64,000 bases of DNA from Oscillospiraceae bacterium (GTDB lineage Bacteria > Bacillota > Clostridia > Oscillospirales > Acutalibacteraceae), in NCBI GenBank assembly GCA_015066015.1, contig SVPE01000009.1:51887-115886 (forward strand). The letters are read 5' to 3'. The translations under genes and the position numbers were made by a program. The stretch's first letter is position 1, and each line of letters starts with the position of its first letter. The notes under the pieces were generated by a model, which did not search any database, had not been told where the DNA came from, and worked only from the letters and a program-made list of their open reading frames with translations. Of the stretch, positions 1 to 8,705 are shown one piece after another.

Positions 1-3000
1 AGTTGCAGCTGCAACGCCTTCGCTTTCAACGCAGGTTGAGCACTTGTAGGTTACTTCGCCCTTTGCGATACAGGTTGCGGCAACTCTTGTACCTTCAACT
101 TCAATGTCAAATGTATGAGCAAGCTGTTCTGTTGCTGTACCTGCCTGCTTAAGTGCATTACAGCAGTCATAGTAGTAGTTACCGGTGAAGCCGGGAGCCT
201 GACAGGTTGCATCGTAAGCACCGTCAAGATGGTTTGCTTCTGTGCTATGGTTATCGGGATCAAACTCGCCGTATGTTGCTTTACATGTAGCACATTCTGC
301 AAGCTTATTACAGTAAGCAGTACCACCGGCGCAGTCTAATGTCTCAGTTGCAACTTCAGCTACATCAGCCTTACAGGTTGTACAGCTTCTTGTATGCTTG
401 TCTTCACCGTCAACCTTTGACCAAGCGCCGTAGATATGATCTTTCTTTTCAATTACTTCAGGTGTTTCGACATTTTTGTTACAAGCAGTACACTTACGAT
501 ATGCTTCTGTACCTTCTGTCTGGCAGGTTGAGTCAACCTTCGGAACAGTAACAACTGTCTTGTGGTTAGCGCTGTCAACTTCGCCGTAGGCCACCTTACA
601 TTCTGTACAAACTTTCTTGTCTACGCAGTTTGCAGTTCCGCCTGAGCAATCCTTAGTTTCTGTAGCCTTTTCAGTGCCGTCTGCACAGGTGTCACAGACT
701 GCAGTGTGTGTGCCGTCGCCGTTTGAAACGTACTTTGTGAACTTATGAGCCTTGAGTGTGCCGGAAACCTTTTCAATTTCATAGGTGCCGCACTGATCAC
801 AATATCTGTATGCGCTGTAGCCGGGATCCTGACAGGTTGCGACCTTACCCTCGTAATCCTTCATATTTTCGTGAGGATGAACCTTGGGGTCAGCGGTAAT
901 GACTGTACCCTTTTCAATAACTGCATCGCAGCCGAGGCAATGTACATCACCTGTATAACCGTTTGAATTACACTTTGCATCAAGAGCGCCTACTGTCTTT
1001 GTTCCTTCATCCGTATGATTGTTAGGATCAAGTGCCTTGGTCTCACTGTAACCGTTTCCGCAGGTTTCACATTCATACAATGTATAACCTTCAGTCTTAC
1101 AGGTTGAAGCAACATCCTGAGTTACTTTGTATTCGCAATCAGCAACGTTTCCGTATGTTTTGCAACCGTTTTTACATAAGTATGCGTGTGTTTTGTTGCC
1201 GTTATATTGTATATTGCCTGTGTAATCGTGACCAGTGGGGTCAGGCTCGCCGTATGGATGCTCACCTGTAAGCTCTACCTTACAATAATCACAGTGGTTA
1301 TTGTAAACTGCAGGAGCTACGCAGGTTGCCGGATCTTTAAGAGTGTCATAATCATGATGAGCTGACCACTTATGCTGAAGCGCAGGAATTTTTTCAGCTT
1401 CAACTGTTGTCACAGTTGTTCCGGCTTCATCCTTGTAGTACTTATTACAAGTTGAGCAACTATAATACTCGTTATTACCCGGTGTGCCGCATACAGCAGC
1501 AACAGCAGCAATCTTTGTCATTGAGTGAGCAGCCTTGTCAAGAGTCTTTTCATAAGTCTGACCGCATTCTCCTGAAGTACAGGTGTAAACTTCCTTACCT
1601 TCCTTTTCACAGGTTGCATCAGTTACTTTGGGGTCACCCCAGGTGTGTTTTTCCGTTGCACCCGTAACTGCCTTACCGTCAACCATAAGACCGTAGGCAC
1701 CGCACTGGGTGAAGCGTGTACACTGACGGTAGTGAGTACCATCTTTACCGCCTGTAGCTGGAACATAAGCACCCGTGAAGTTGTGCTCGGGACCCTTTGT
1801 TTCAAGAGCATCGGGGATACCGTCGCTGTCATTATCTGTATAGTCTGTAACCTCTGCTGTGCAGTTTGCATCCGTGAAAATCTTATTACATACGCTACAT
1901 GTCCAGAATGCTACATTACCGTCACCGCCGCACTGATTTGTTACATCCTTGGCTGCGGTTGCGGTTGCCTTATGAGCTACAAGAGGAAGCACCTTAGTCC
2001 ATGTTGCACCGCAATCCTTACAGGTGTACTTTTCATAGCCTGCTTCAATACAGGTTGAAGCCTTTGTTTCAGCGTCACCGGCATCTACTAAACCGTCATT
2101 GTTCTTATCCCAGTTATGATCTACGCTTTCGCCCTCGTCAAGTCCGGGCCAGCCGTAAGTGCCGCACTGTTCAAAGCGTACGCACTTTTTCCAGTGAGTA
2201 CCGTTTTCGCCGTCTTCTTTTATAGTAATTGCACCGCTGAAATCGTGACCGTTAATCTTATCGATTGTTTCAGTTCTGATGTCAACCTTACCGCATATCT
2301 GACAATCGTAAGTCTTTATGCCGTTCTCGGTACAGGTTTCTTCCTTATCAATCGTACCGCTGTTTTCTACATGGGCCTGAGTCTGAACATAACCGCAGAC
2401 GGTGCAGGTTCTTGAGTGGTCATCGGCATTCTGTGACCAGGCACCGTAGGAGTGGTCGACTGCTAAATTGGCAACTTCGGAGATTGTAATATCATCAGTA
2501 ACTGTCGTAACATACTTTGAAGTATCCCAGCTATATGTCTGGTGTTGTTGCTCGGAAACCTGCTTGATTGTATTTGGATAGTTAGCTGCAAGTGCAGCAC
2601 AATCAACCGATGCGCCGTAGTTGTAAGTATGTGTGCCAACTTCGTTACTGTCTACATCTTTAAATGTAACTGTGTAGGTCTGAAGGGTAAGGTTTGCCTT
2701 TGCATTGTTAAATCTTGTAACAGCGGCTGAAGCAGCATTAGCATAACCTATATAGTCATTCTGTGTATCGTTCACATAGTTATTGGGCTTTGCGGCAATA
2801 AGATCCTTAACTGCTGCTACATATTCAGCAATCGAATCCGTTGTATACTTTGCAGCATTATTTTTGAGTGTTGAGATAGAGTAAGTGCCCGTGCCGAGTG
2901 CCTCATTGAGAGCAGCCTTGAGGGGCTTGTAGTTGACAACATAAATGTGATTAGTTGCTTCCTTAGAATAAGTATAGACACTACCTGTACCCTGAGACCT

Positions 3001-3708
3001 CTGGTTACCTGACCAGCCCCAAGTTACAGTAATATCCCTGTAAAATTCATTGTCACTCATTGCGTCAGTAAACTGAAGTCTGTTAGCAAACCAGGTATTT
3101 GAATTAACGGTCCAACAGTAGGTTGAGTTTATGCTGCCATTATTGGTAGCTGCATTCTGATTACCGGGGGCACTGATAACCCACATAAAGTTAGCGCGTC
3201 CATCGGAAGCATACCAATTATGAGCAAGTGAGAGACCTGCACCGCTTGCTATGTAGCTTGAATACATTCTGATGTTGTAGCTACTGCCCCTAGGCTTCAT
3301 TGCAACCATAACACCTGCCTGAGGTGTAGTAACACCATCATAAAGGAATATGTATGTACCGTGATACCATTCTATTGTTGCAGCACCGCTATCTTTAAGG
3401 TTTACTGAGCCTGTGCTTGCAGTTACTACATTACAATCTGATGCATAAAGAATATTTTTATAAATATTGGGCTCGTTATCCTGATTGTCACCGTTATAAG
3501 CCCAATTGAGGTCAGTGATTGTAGCAACATTGGTATCAAATGTACCGATGGTATTAAGCGCAGTGATATTTTCACCCGAAATAGTGGTAGCTGAAACCGC
3601 ACTTGCATGATTATGCTCACCTGGTACAAACACCCAGGCTGACATAAGCATCATTACTGCCATAAGCACTGACAATGTCTTTTTTGCGTATGTTTTTGTT
3701 GTTTTCAT
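1..3708 (-). CDS. Giant secreted Cys-rich (CxxC) repeat surface protein, N-terminal 1236 codons, runs off left edge
   Basis: The frame is open from the ATG to the window edge; I checked every in-frame triplet of the first 2 kb. An N-terminal signal peptide (MKTTKTYAKK then a hydrophobic stretch) is followed by an approximately 300-residue region without cysteines repeats, rich in Asn/Thr/Trp. From about residue 430 onward come many imperfect tandem modules, each with paired CxxC knuckles (TCTVCGY, TCKDCGA, KCSTCVE) spaced by HxW/GxW segments, typical of surface proteins of gut Ruminococcaceae. Two inserts look like calcium-binding loops: DKNNDGLVDAGD (dockerin/EF-hand-like) and DNDSDGIPDALE (thrombospondin-3-like). 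RBS AAGGAGGA sits about 10 nt upstream. Likely exported and possibly cell-wall bound; the C-terminal anchor is outside the window. No enzymatic domain seen. Confidence 0.85.
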   Translation of the reverse strand, partial: MKTTKTYAKKTLSVLMAVMMLMSAWVFVPGEHNHASAVSATTISGENITALNTIGTFDTNVATITDLNWAYNGDNQDNEPNIYKNILYASDCNVVTASTGSVNLKDSGAATIEWYHGTYIFLYDGVTTPQAGVMVAMKPRGSSYNIRMYSSYIASGAGLSLAHNWYASDGRANFMWVISAPGNQNAATNNGSINSTYCWTVNSNTWFANRLQFTDAMSDNEFYRDITVTWGWSGNQRSQGTGSVYTYSKEATNHIYVVNYKPLKAALNEALGTGTYSISTLKNNAAKYTTDSIAEYVAAVKDLIAAKPNNYVNDTQNDYIGYANAASAAVTRFNNAKANLTLQTYTVTFKDVDSNEVGTHTYNYGASVDCAALAANYPNTIKQVSEQQHQTYSWDTSKYVTTVTDDITISEVANLAVDHSYGAWSQNADDHSRTCTVCGYVQTQAHVENSGTIDKEETCTENGIKTYDCQICGKVDIRTETIDKINGHDFSGAITIKEDGENGTHWKKCVRFEQCGTYGWPGLDEGESVDHNWDKNNDGLVDAGDAETKASTCIEAGYEKYTCKDCGATWTKVLPLVAHKATATAAKDVTNQCGGDGNVAFWTCSVCNKIFTDANCTAEVTDYTDNDSDGIPDALETKGPEHNFTGAYVPATGGKDGTHYRQCTRFTQCGAYGLMVDGKAVTGATEKHTWGDPKVTDATCEKEGKEVYTCTSGECGQTYEKTLDKAAHSMTKIAAVAAVCGTPGNNEYYSCSTCNKYYKDEAGTTVTTVEAEKIPALQHKWSAHHDYDTLKDPATCVAPAVYNNHCDYCKVELTGEHPYGEPDPTGHDYTGNIQYNGNKTHAYLCKNGCKTYGNVADCEYKVTQDVASTCKTEGYTLYECETCGNGYSETKALDPNNHTDEGTKTVGALDAKCNSNGYTGDVHCLGCDAVIEKGTVITADPKVHPHENMKDYEGKVATCQDPGYSAYRYCDQCGTYEIEKVSGTLKAHKFTKYVSNGDGTHTAVCDTCADGTEKATETKDCSGGTANCVDKKVCTECKVAYGEVDSANHKTVVTVPKVDSTCQTEGTEAYRKCTACNKNVETPEVIEKKDHIYGAWSKVDGEDKHTRSCTTCKADVAEVATETLDCAGGTAYCNKLAECATCKATYGEFDPDNHSTEANHLDGAYDATCQAPGFTGNYYYDCCNALKQAGTATEQLAHTFDIEVEGTRVAATCIAKGEVTYKCSTCVESEGVAAAT

Positions 3709-3943
3709 AAGAAAGTATTCCTCCTTACTAAATATTTGCCGTCGTTCTCTGAGACGGCTTTCGATTTTTTCCCGCAGAGCCTTTCACCGCAGGAGGCTTT
3801 TTGTTAAAGGTCAAAAAATGCTTTCCGATTTCACCTGACCTCCGTGAAATTTGTTCGGTAAAACACATTATTTCCCTCAGTTGAGTTGTCCGCCCCGCGG
3901 ACAGTTTTTCGCAAAAGGGTATAATTCACCCTTATAATTACAC
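3709..3943 (-). promoter_or_regulatory. Structured 5' leader of the surface-protein gene
   Basis: About 235 nt between the predicted start of transcription and the ATG. Reading the minus strand I see an inverted repeat AAGGGT...ACCCTT, a hairpin TGTCCG-CGGGG-CGGACA, a long-range GGTCA/TGACC pairing, then AGCCT...AGGCT whose loop CCTGC can pair with downstream GCGGG (pseudoknot-like), and finally a strong GCCGTC...GACGGC hairpin just before the ribosome binding site. The length and layered pairing suggest a cis-regulatory RNA. It does not match any riboswitch consensus I know; the ligand, if any, is unknown. Confidence 0.4.
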
Positions 3944-3949
3944 ATTGTT

Positions 3950-3978
3950 ATTATATAAAATTGCCATAGAAAAATCAA
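3950..3978 (-). promoter_or_regulatory. Sigma-A promoter of the surface-protein gene
   Basis: TTGATT at 3978-3973, a 17-nt spacer, TATAAT at 3955-3950 on the minus strand. It places transcription start near 3943, leaving a long leader. Confidence 0.7.
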
Positions 3979-4048
3979 TATACTTTTTAATATTTTGTTA
4001 ATCGACCCTTAGAAAAAAATAAGAGCAAGTTTTGTGCAAGTTGACGAG

Positions 4049-4149
4049 GTATAGCCCACGGCGTCGCATCGACGAACAAATAAATATTTGCCGCCCATAT
4101 AGGGCGGCATTACGTGCGGGCTTGCTTGGCGCCGATGCGGCGGCACTAC
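4049..4149. repeat. Palindromic intergenic element
   Basis: Roughly 101 bp with imperfect terminal inverted repeats (GTATAGCC...CGCATCG at one end, CGATGCGGCGGCACTAC at the other) enclosing a perfect 8-bp hairpin TGCCGCCC/GGGCGGCA at 4089-4109. GC-rich compared with the surrounding AT-rich spacer. It sits directly after the M20 peptidase stop and may end that transcript. It resembles small non-autonomous palindromic repeats (MITE/REP-like); no second copy was found in the window. Confidence 0.45.
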
Positions 4150-4155
4150 ATTTCT

Positions 4156-5496
4156 TTATTTTAAATTTTTCATCAGTTCTGTATAGAATTCTATCATTTT
4201 AAGGTAATCATCGACAGGAAGTCTCTCGTTTGCGGAATGCACCGTTGAGAAAAGGTCGTCATTAAGGCGGAATGCACCGAAGCGGTAAATTTTATCGCAG
4301 ATTTCAGCAAAGTGACGTGAGTCTGTACCTGCATTGAGGATGAAGGGTGAAACGCCCACATCGGGGAATACCTTCTTTACCGTTTCGCTTATGTAATCGA
4401 ACGCCTGGGTTTTATAATCTGAAATTTTCGGCGGATCGGAACGGTCAAGGATCTCAACAGTTACATCCTTGCCTGCAACCTTCTTTATGTGAGCAACAAT
4501 TTCCTCGAGAGTATCCTGAGGTGCGATTCTCACCTTAATTTTAGCTGTTGCAATCTCGGGGGTCGCTCCGGACTCGGTAGGAGTCGCCTCATATCCGTTG
4601 ATGATTATAGCAGAGCGTATCATTGCGGCAGTATCGGCATTACTCTCCATCGCCTTTTTGATAACAGGCTTGAGATATGCAACGTTTTCAAACACCTTAT
4701 TGAGAGGCCCCGACACATAGGGCGCAAAGCTCTGAAGCATACCTTCAAGAGCGGGTGTTATTGTCGCCTTTGAGGGTGAAGAGTCAATCTTATTGAGAGC
4801 CCTTATAAGCTTGACGGGAGCAGAGACCTTATCCCCCGCCGAGGTAGCCTTTGCACCGTGAGCTGCATTTTTTGCCTTAGCCGTAAGCTTCAGATTTGCC
4901 CAACCCTTTTCCGAAAGAGCTATCATGGCAAAGGGGGTCTTGATACCCATAGGAAGATTCGACATAATTGCACCGCCCTCATCAAGGACAAAACCGGGCT
5001 GAACGCCTCTTTCAACGAACAGCTCAACTATTTTCGGCATTGTGTCCCCTGCAACCTCTTCGGCATTGCTCGATGCGAAATAGATATCTCTTTCGGGAAC
5101 AAAGCCCTCTTTCACAAGGTTGTTGATACCCTCTAAAACAGCGGCAATGATGCACTTAGTGTCAATAGTGCCTCTGCCCCAGATGCAGCCGTCGTGAATT
5201 TCAGCCTCAAAAGCGGGATGCTCCCACTCCTGGCCCTCATCGGAAACAACATCGTGGTGAGCCATAAGCACCATCGGATTCACGGCTGTCTTTCCCTTCC
5301 AGCGAAGGAGGATGCCGAATTCATTTACAAGCTCAGCTTCAAGTACAGAGAAGGCATCGGGGTAAAGCTCCTTCAAAAGAGGAAGAAATTTTGCAAATTC
5401 TTCTTTATCGAAGTTTCCGTCCTTTGCGGAAACAGTTTTAACTCTGATAAGCTCCTGAAAGCGTGAAACAGCTTCATTTACGATTGTTTGTGACAT
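4156..5496 (-). CDS. M20 family metallopeptidase (carboxypeptidase/deacylase type)
   Basis: 446 aa, full length for the M20/M25/M40 family that includes carboxypeptidase S and DapE relatives. Metal and catalytic motifs are all visible: LMAHHDVV (H80, D82), GRGTIDTK (D112 bridging), NAEEVAGD (E146 general base, E147 ligand), a VLDEGG aspartate and a C-terminal VHSANERLP histidine. It probably hydrolyses small peptides or acylated amino acids in the cytoplasm; there is no signal peptide. The residue after DTK is Cys where Gly is usual. Start supported by RBS GGAGAG 6 nt upstream; apparently monocistronic. A paralogue of the same length lies at 50.6 kb in this window. Confidence 0.88.
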   Translation of the reverse strand: MSQTIVNEAVSRFQELIRVKTVSAKDGNFDKEEFAKFLPLLKELYPDAFSVLEAELVNEFGILLRWKGKTAVNPMVLMAHHDVVSDEGQEWEHPAFEAEIHDGCIWGRGTIDTKCIIAAVLEGINNLVKEGFVPERDIYFASSNAEEVAGDTMPKIVELFVERGVQPGFVLDEGGAIMSNLPMGIKTPFAMIALSEKGWANLKLTAKAKNAAHGAKATSAGDKVSAPVKLIRALNKIDSSPSKATITPALEGMLQSFAPYVSGPLNKVFENVAYLKPVIKKAMESNADTAAMIRSAIIINGYEATPTESGATPEIATAKIKVRIAPQDTLEEIVAHIKKVAGKDVTVEILDRSDPPKISDYKTQAFDYISETVKKVFPDVGVSPFILNAGTDSRHFAEICDKIYRFGAFRLNDDLFSTVHSANERLPVDDYLKMIEFYTELMKNLK

Positions 5497-5525
5497 AAAA
5501 TCTCTCCTTTGATTTTTCTGCGACT

Positions 5526-5554
5526 ATTTTAGCACTAAAAAATGGGTTTGTCTA
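5526..5554 (-). promoter_or_regulatory. Promoter of the M20 peptidase gene
   Basis: TAGACA at 5554-5549, 17-nt spacer, TAAAAT at 5531-5526 on the minus strand, immediately after the upstream gene's terminator hairpin. Confidence 0.5.
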
Positions 5555-5560
5555 TATTTA

Positions 5561-5594
5561 AAGACGGTACTTTGCAAAAATACCGTCTTTTTGT
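5561..5594. terminator. Bidirectional hairpin terminator
   Basis: Stem AAGACGGTA/TACCGTCTT with an 11-nt loop. The plus-strand side is followed by a T-run, the minus-strand side by TAAATAT. It separates the 240-aa membrane protein gene from the M20 peptidase promoter. Confidence 0.6.
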
Positions 5595-6317
5595 TCATTT
5601 GAATGGCCAACTGCGCATTTCATAATCAAGAGAATCAAGTATGTACTCAAAGTTTATACGCTTGTCGGTTTTGCTTGTAACGGTAATATAATTACCGCCG
5701 GCGACTATATATTCCATATCACAGTCTTTAAACTTTTTCAGTTTTTTTGAAGCCTTGGAATAAAAAAACAAAGGAACGGCACCAAAAACAAAGGTGATAA
5801 AAGAGTATCCTATAGACCATTCCTCATCAATAAAAGGAGCAGCAAAGCTTACTAAAACAAAAATTGCACAAAAACACTTGACAAGAAAATACAACAAGGT
5901 ATAGAAAGATATCAGAATTCTCTTATCATTATCATCAGCAAAGTATTGTTTCTCCGCCGTATCCTCTCCGGTAGTAAAAAAAGGAATTATACAAGATTTA
6001 AATTCAAGATAATGCTCATTTACTTCAAGGATTGCATAATAATCATTGACATCAACAACACAGTCAAAATTTGTGTAAAACACCGGTGCAATTCTACGTC
6101 GATAGGTTGTTTTGTGCGCGGGAGCTTCGCATATGCGTATCAACGAACCGTAACGGTCACAATGCTTTATATGTATAAGTTCTTCATCGCCTTTGTCAAT
6201 TTCAATTTTTTCAGTTTCGCCTGTACTGATTTCCGTTGTAGTGATTTCACCGTCAATGGTATATCTGACGAAAAATTTACGGGAAGTACAGTTTTTGATC
6301 CTCAACGTTCTTGTCAT
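5595..6317 (-). CDS. Uncharacterised protein with two C-terminal-half membrane helices
   Basis: 240 aa. I do not recognise a family. The first half (residues 1-120) is soluble and beta-rich in appearance (alternating Thr/Glu/Ile: TIDGEITTTEISTGETEKIEI). Two hydrophobic segments follow at about 135-160 and 165-185 (LLYFLVKCFCAIFVLVSFAA and IGYSFITFVFGAVPLFFY), then a basic KASKKLKKF stretch and a short C-terminal domain. This suggests a membrane protein with cytoplasmic N- and C-terminal parts. It has its own promoter and terminator, so it is a single-gene unit. Base composition is slightly more AT-rich than its neighbours. Function unknown. Confidence 0.7.
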   Translation of the reverse strand: MTRTLRIKNCTSRKFFVRYTIDGEITTTEISTGETEKIEIDKGDEELIHIKHCDRYGSLIRICEAPAHKTTYRRRIAPVFYTNFDCVVDVNDYYAILEVNEHYLEFKSCIIPFFTTGEDTAEKQYFADDNDKRILISFYTLLYFLVKCFCAIFVLVSFAAPFIDEEWSIGYSFITFVFGAVPLFFYSKASKKLKKFKDCDMEYIVAGGNYITVTSKTDKRINFEYILDSLDYEMRSWPFK

Positions 6318-6346
6318 CGTTACCTCGCATTTTAGTCATTGATTTC

Positions 6347-6375
6347 ATATTATCATACAGGACTTTTTCTGTCAA
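6347..6375 (-). promoter_or_regulatory. Promoter of the 240-aa membrane protein gene
   Basis: TTGACA at 6375-6370, a 17-nt spacer and TAATAT at 6352-6347 on the minus strand. Confidence 0.6.
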
Positions 6376-6405
6376 GAAACAAGTTATCCCTCATTGCTTA
6401 CCGCT

Positions 6406-6433
6406 GAAAAAAGCACCGCAAAACTGCGGTGCT
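6406..6433 (-). terminator. Intrinsic terminator (outer copy) downstream of the GH3-family gene
   Basis: On the minus strand AGCACCGCA-GTTT-TGCGGTGCT is followed by a six-T run, a complete rho-independent terminator. An identical 22-bp hairpin lies at 6890-6911 next to the GH3-family stop codon but lacks the T-run. The two copies bracket the repeat array. Confidence 0.7.
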
Positions 6434-6464
6434 CAGCTTGTCGAAAAGTATTTTCGACAAGCTG
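6434..6464. repeat. Perfect 14-bp inverted repeat
   Basis: CAGCTTGTCGAAAA, a 3-nt loop, and its exact complement. It lies between the outer terminator and the first 212-bp repeat. Confidence 0.8.
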
Positions 6465-6467
6465 TCG

Positions 6468-6680
6468 GACTGTTGAGAAAGGTGCAAGATGCCTTTTTCT
6501 TCGCCCCGAAGGCGTACAGTGGTACTCAGAGAGGGCGAAAAAATGGCAAAACAATGCAAAAATGGTCGGGATTCGATGTCCTGACCATTTTTCTTTGTAG
6601 TTTTGTTTTTAATTTTTTATCGACGTTCTTTAAGTATTTTTGTGCATTGTTGTTCTTGTGACTTTATCGACAGTCTGACA
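6468..6680. repeat. Tandem structured repeat, copy 1 (about 213 bp)
   Basis: First of two adjacent direct copies that differ by a few substitutions and a 1-nt indel. Ends carry imperfect inverted repeats (GACTGTTGAGAAAG against GACTGTCGATAAAG). Inside are TTCGCCC...GGGCGAA enclosing GTAC-AGTG-GTAC, and a second hairpin AAAAATGGTC...GACCATTTTT. Short open frames across it are repeated identically in copy 2 and have no ribosome binding site, so I take it as non-coding. Confidence 0.85.
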
Positions 6681-6890
6681 GACTGTTGAGAAAGGTGCAA
6701 GATGCCCTTTTCTTCGCCCCGAAGGCGTACAGTGGTACTCAGAGAGGGCGAAAAAATGGCAAAACAATGCAAAAATGGTCGGGATTCGATGTCCTGACCA
6801 TTTTTCTTTGTAGTTTTGTTTTTAATTTTTTTCGACGTTCTTTAAGTGTTTCTGTGCATTGTTGTTCTTGTGACTTTATCGACAGTCTGA
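6681..6890. repeat. Tandem structured repeat, copy 2 (about 212 bp)
   Basis: Direct copy of the preceding unit, offset 212-213 bp, keeping both internal hairpins. A related third element lies at 34022-34233. Immediately after it the 22-bp terminator hairpin is found again (6890-6911). Confidence 0.85.
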
Positions 6891-6918
6891 GCACCGCAAA
6901 ACTGCGGTGCTTTCATTA

Positions 6919-8589
6919 TTACTCATCAATATGTGCGAAGAAAAACTCTTTTCTTTCGTCTGTGTTGATAACGGTAACGGGCTTGATCTGATTGAGAACT
7001 CTGCCCTGCTTCTTGAGCATATCCTTGTAATCGTTGTAGGTGTTCTTTTTAAGAAGAACAACCTTGGGATCGCCGATCATGCCCCAACGACGGTACTTGA
7101 AGTACTTTTCGTTACTCTCGTTGAGCCACTTGTCGAGGCACTCCTCAATTTCAGGAAGCTTATCCTTTGAAATCTCGCCCTCGGGCTCTGCAAACATCAT
7201 GTAGCGAACAGGGTCGCTGTCCTTATCGTCATAGAAGCTGTAGCCCTTGAAGGAGATGCCCAATTCATCCTGAACCTTCGCAGCTGCCCAGTCAACCATC
7301 TGAGTAGTTGTCTTCTCGTTTGCGATGTTCATTGCAAGATTGTTTCTGTAAAGGAACTCAATCTTGGGAGTCTTGTTGTAGTAGCCGGTAACGCGTACAA
7401 CGTCTTCAATCTGATAACGGTAAAGACCTGAGAAGTTTGTAACAACAAGCTCGTAATCCTTGCCTACCTCAACCTCGCCGATGGTGAGAGGTCTCTCACA
7501 TTCAGGATCGTCAACGGGAATGAACTCGAAGAAGATTGAACGGGGAAGAAGAACCGCATCGTTTACGTCAAGCTCTACAGGCATAGCCATATAGCCTTCG
7601 GCGGCAGCATAACCCATATTATGAATGGGAGCATCACCTGTGTGCTTACGGAGCTTCTGAACATAGAACTTGAGGTTTGAACCGATCATACCGTAGGACC
7701 ATGCAAACTTCGGCCAGATTCTCGGTGCGATGGGGTCATCGAAGCCCTTTTCACACTCGCGTCTGATTTCAGCAGCACGCTTGGGCATAGGCTTGAACTT
7801 CTTTTCCCACTTGGCGCGAAGCTCAGGGGGGCACTTGATGCTCTTATCGATTGTGCCGAGCTCAATATCCTTGCACATAAGCTCCCAGTTCTGCTCAAGG
7901 TAGTCGAACATACCCGTAAGAAGGGTAACAACCATTGAGCCGAGGAAGGAAACGTCCTTTCTCTGAAGAGCGAAGCGAAGATGGAAGTATGTTGAATCAA
8001 CTGCATCCTCGTTTTCGGGATACATAAAATCGTTGGGAGTTGTCATAAAGAACTTTGAAATAGGCTTGAGGTAGGTGAAGGGAACCTGACCTGCACCGTT
8101 ACCCATCTTACCGTCCCTCATCTTATGACCTGTAAGAATAACCGCAACGGGACCTATCTGCTTGGGGAATTTCTTGCCATGCTTTTCAAACCAGAGCTTA
8201 GCGCAGGCAGGAGTAGCCGCAAAGCCCATACACTGCATATTCCATACAGCCTTACCTGACTGAGGAAGAATCTTAGGCTTACCTACTGAGCCTGATGATG
8301 TGCAGTATCTTACGCACTTTCTTGCCATCATAAGATTTTCTTCGCCGTCAAGCATACGTTCAACATAATCTGAATATGTATCATAGGTCGAAAGAGGCAC
8401 GATTCTCTGGAAATCTTCAACAGAGTGAACGTCCTTGAAGCCGATTTTCTTTCCGTATTCCGTATCCTTGTTTTCGTCCATAATCTGGAGAAGGATCTGT
8501 TCCTGAGTTTCAACAGGAATGGATGTAAAGTGGTTAACGCCCTTCAAAACCATGTTTCCGAGCATTACGCCGATATCTGACATTGCCAT
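6919..8589 (-). CDS. GH3 auxin-responsive-promoter family protein (acyl-adenylating amido synthetase-like)
   Basis: 556 aa, the usual length of GH3 family proteins (ANL-superfamily relatives, first known from plant auxin conjugation). The ATP-binding motif TSSGSVGKPK is at about residue 94; the middle contains the family-typical YxxGASE-like region (NMGYAAAEGYMAMP) and NFSGLYRYQIEDVVRVTGYY near residue 395. Such enzymes adenylate a carboxylic acid and pass it to an amine or thiol; bacterial members are mostly uncharacterised and the substrate here cannot be told. Cytoplasmic. GAGG lies 9 nt before the first ATG; a second ATG two codons on is also possible. Single-gene unit with its own promoter. 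Confidence 0.8.
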   Translation of the reverse strand: MAMSDIGVMLGNMVLKGVNHFTSIPVETQEQILLQIMDENKDTEYGKKIGFKDVHSVEDFQRIVPLSTYDTYSDYVERMLDGEENLMMARKCVRYCTSSGSVGKPKILPQSGKAVWNMQCMGFAATPACAKLWFEKHGKKFPKQIGPVAVILTGHKMRDGKMGNGAGQVPFTYLKPISKFFMTTPNDFMYPENEDAVDSTYFHLRFALQRKDVSFLGSMVVTLLTGMFDYLEQNWELMCKDIELGTIDKSIKCPPELRAKWEKKFKPMPKRAAEIRRECEKGFDDPIAPRIWPKFAWSYGMIGSNLKFYVQKLRKHTGDAPIHNMGYAAAEGYMAMPVELDVNDAVLLPRSIFFEFIPVDDPECERPLTIGEVEVGKDYELVVTNFSGLYRYQIEDVVRVTGYYNKTPKIEFLYRNNLAMNIANEKTTTQMVDWAAAKVQDELGISFKGYSFYDDKDSDPVRYMMFAEPEGEISKDKLPEIEECLDKWLNESNEKYFKYRRWGMIGDPKVVLLKKNTYNDYKDMLKKQGRVLNQIKPVTVINTDERKEFFFAHIDE

Positions 8590-8644
8590 TGGTGTTTACC
8601 TCACTTTTTTATAATTTTTATACCTGGGAATTAATATCCTTTAT

Positions 8645-8674
8645 ATAATACCATTTAATTGCAACATTTGTCAA
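8645..8674 (-). promoter_or_regulatory. Promoter of the GH3-family gene
   Basis: TTGACA at 8674-8669, an 18-nt spacer, TATTAT at 8650-8645 on the minus strand. Confidence 0.6.
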
Positions 8675-8705
8675 TCTAAATATGAACATTTTATTAAATG
8701 ATACA

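Noticed and set aside
115..2730. Several plus-strand frames of 60-137 codons
   Set aside because: They are antisense to the open Cys-rich surface protein and reflect its codon bias.
3709..3943. c-di-GMP-I riboswitch
   Set aside because: The conserved GGGCAAACC and ACGCAAAGCC segments are missing; kept only as an unassigned structured leader.
6311..6991. Open frames with a repeated FFAPKAYSGTQRGRKNG-like product
   Set aside because: They arise from the tandem 212-bp repeats, lack ribosome binding sites and change frame outside the repeats.
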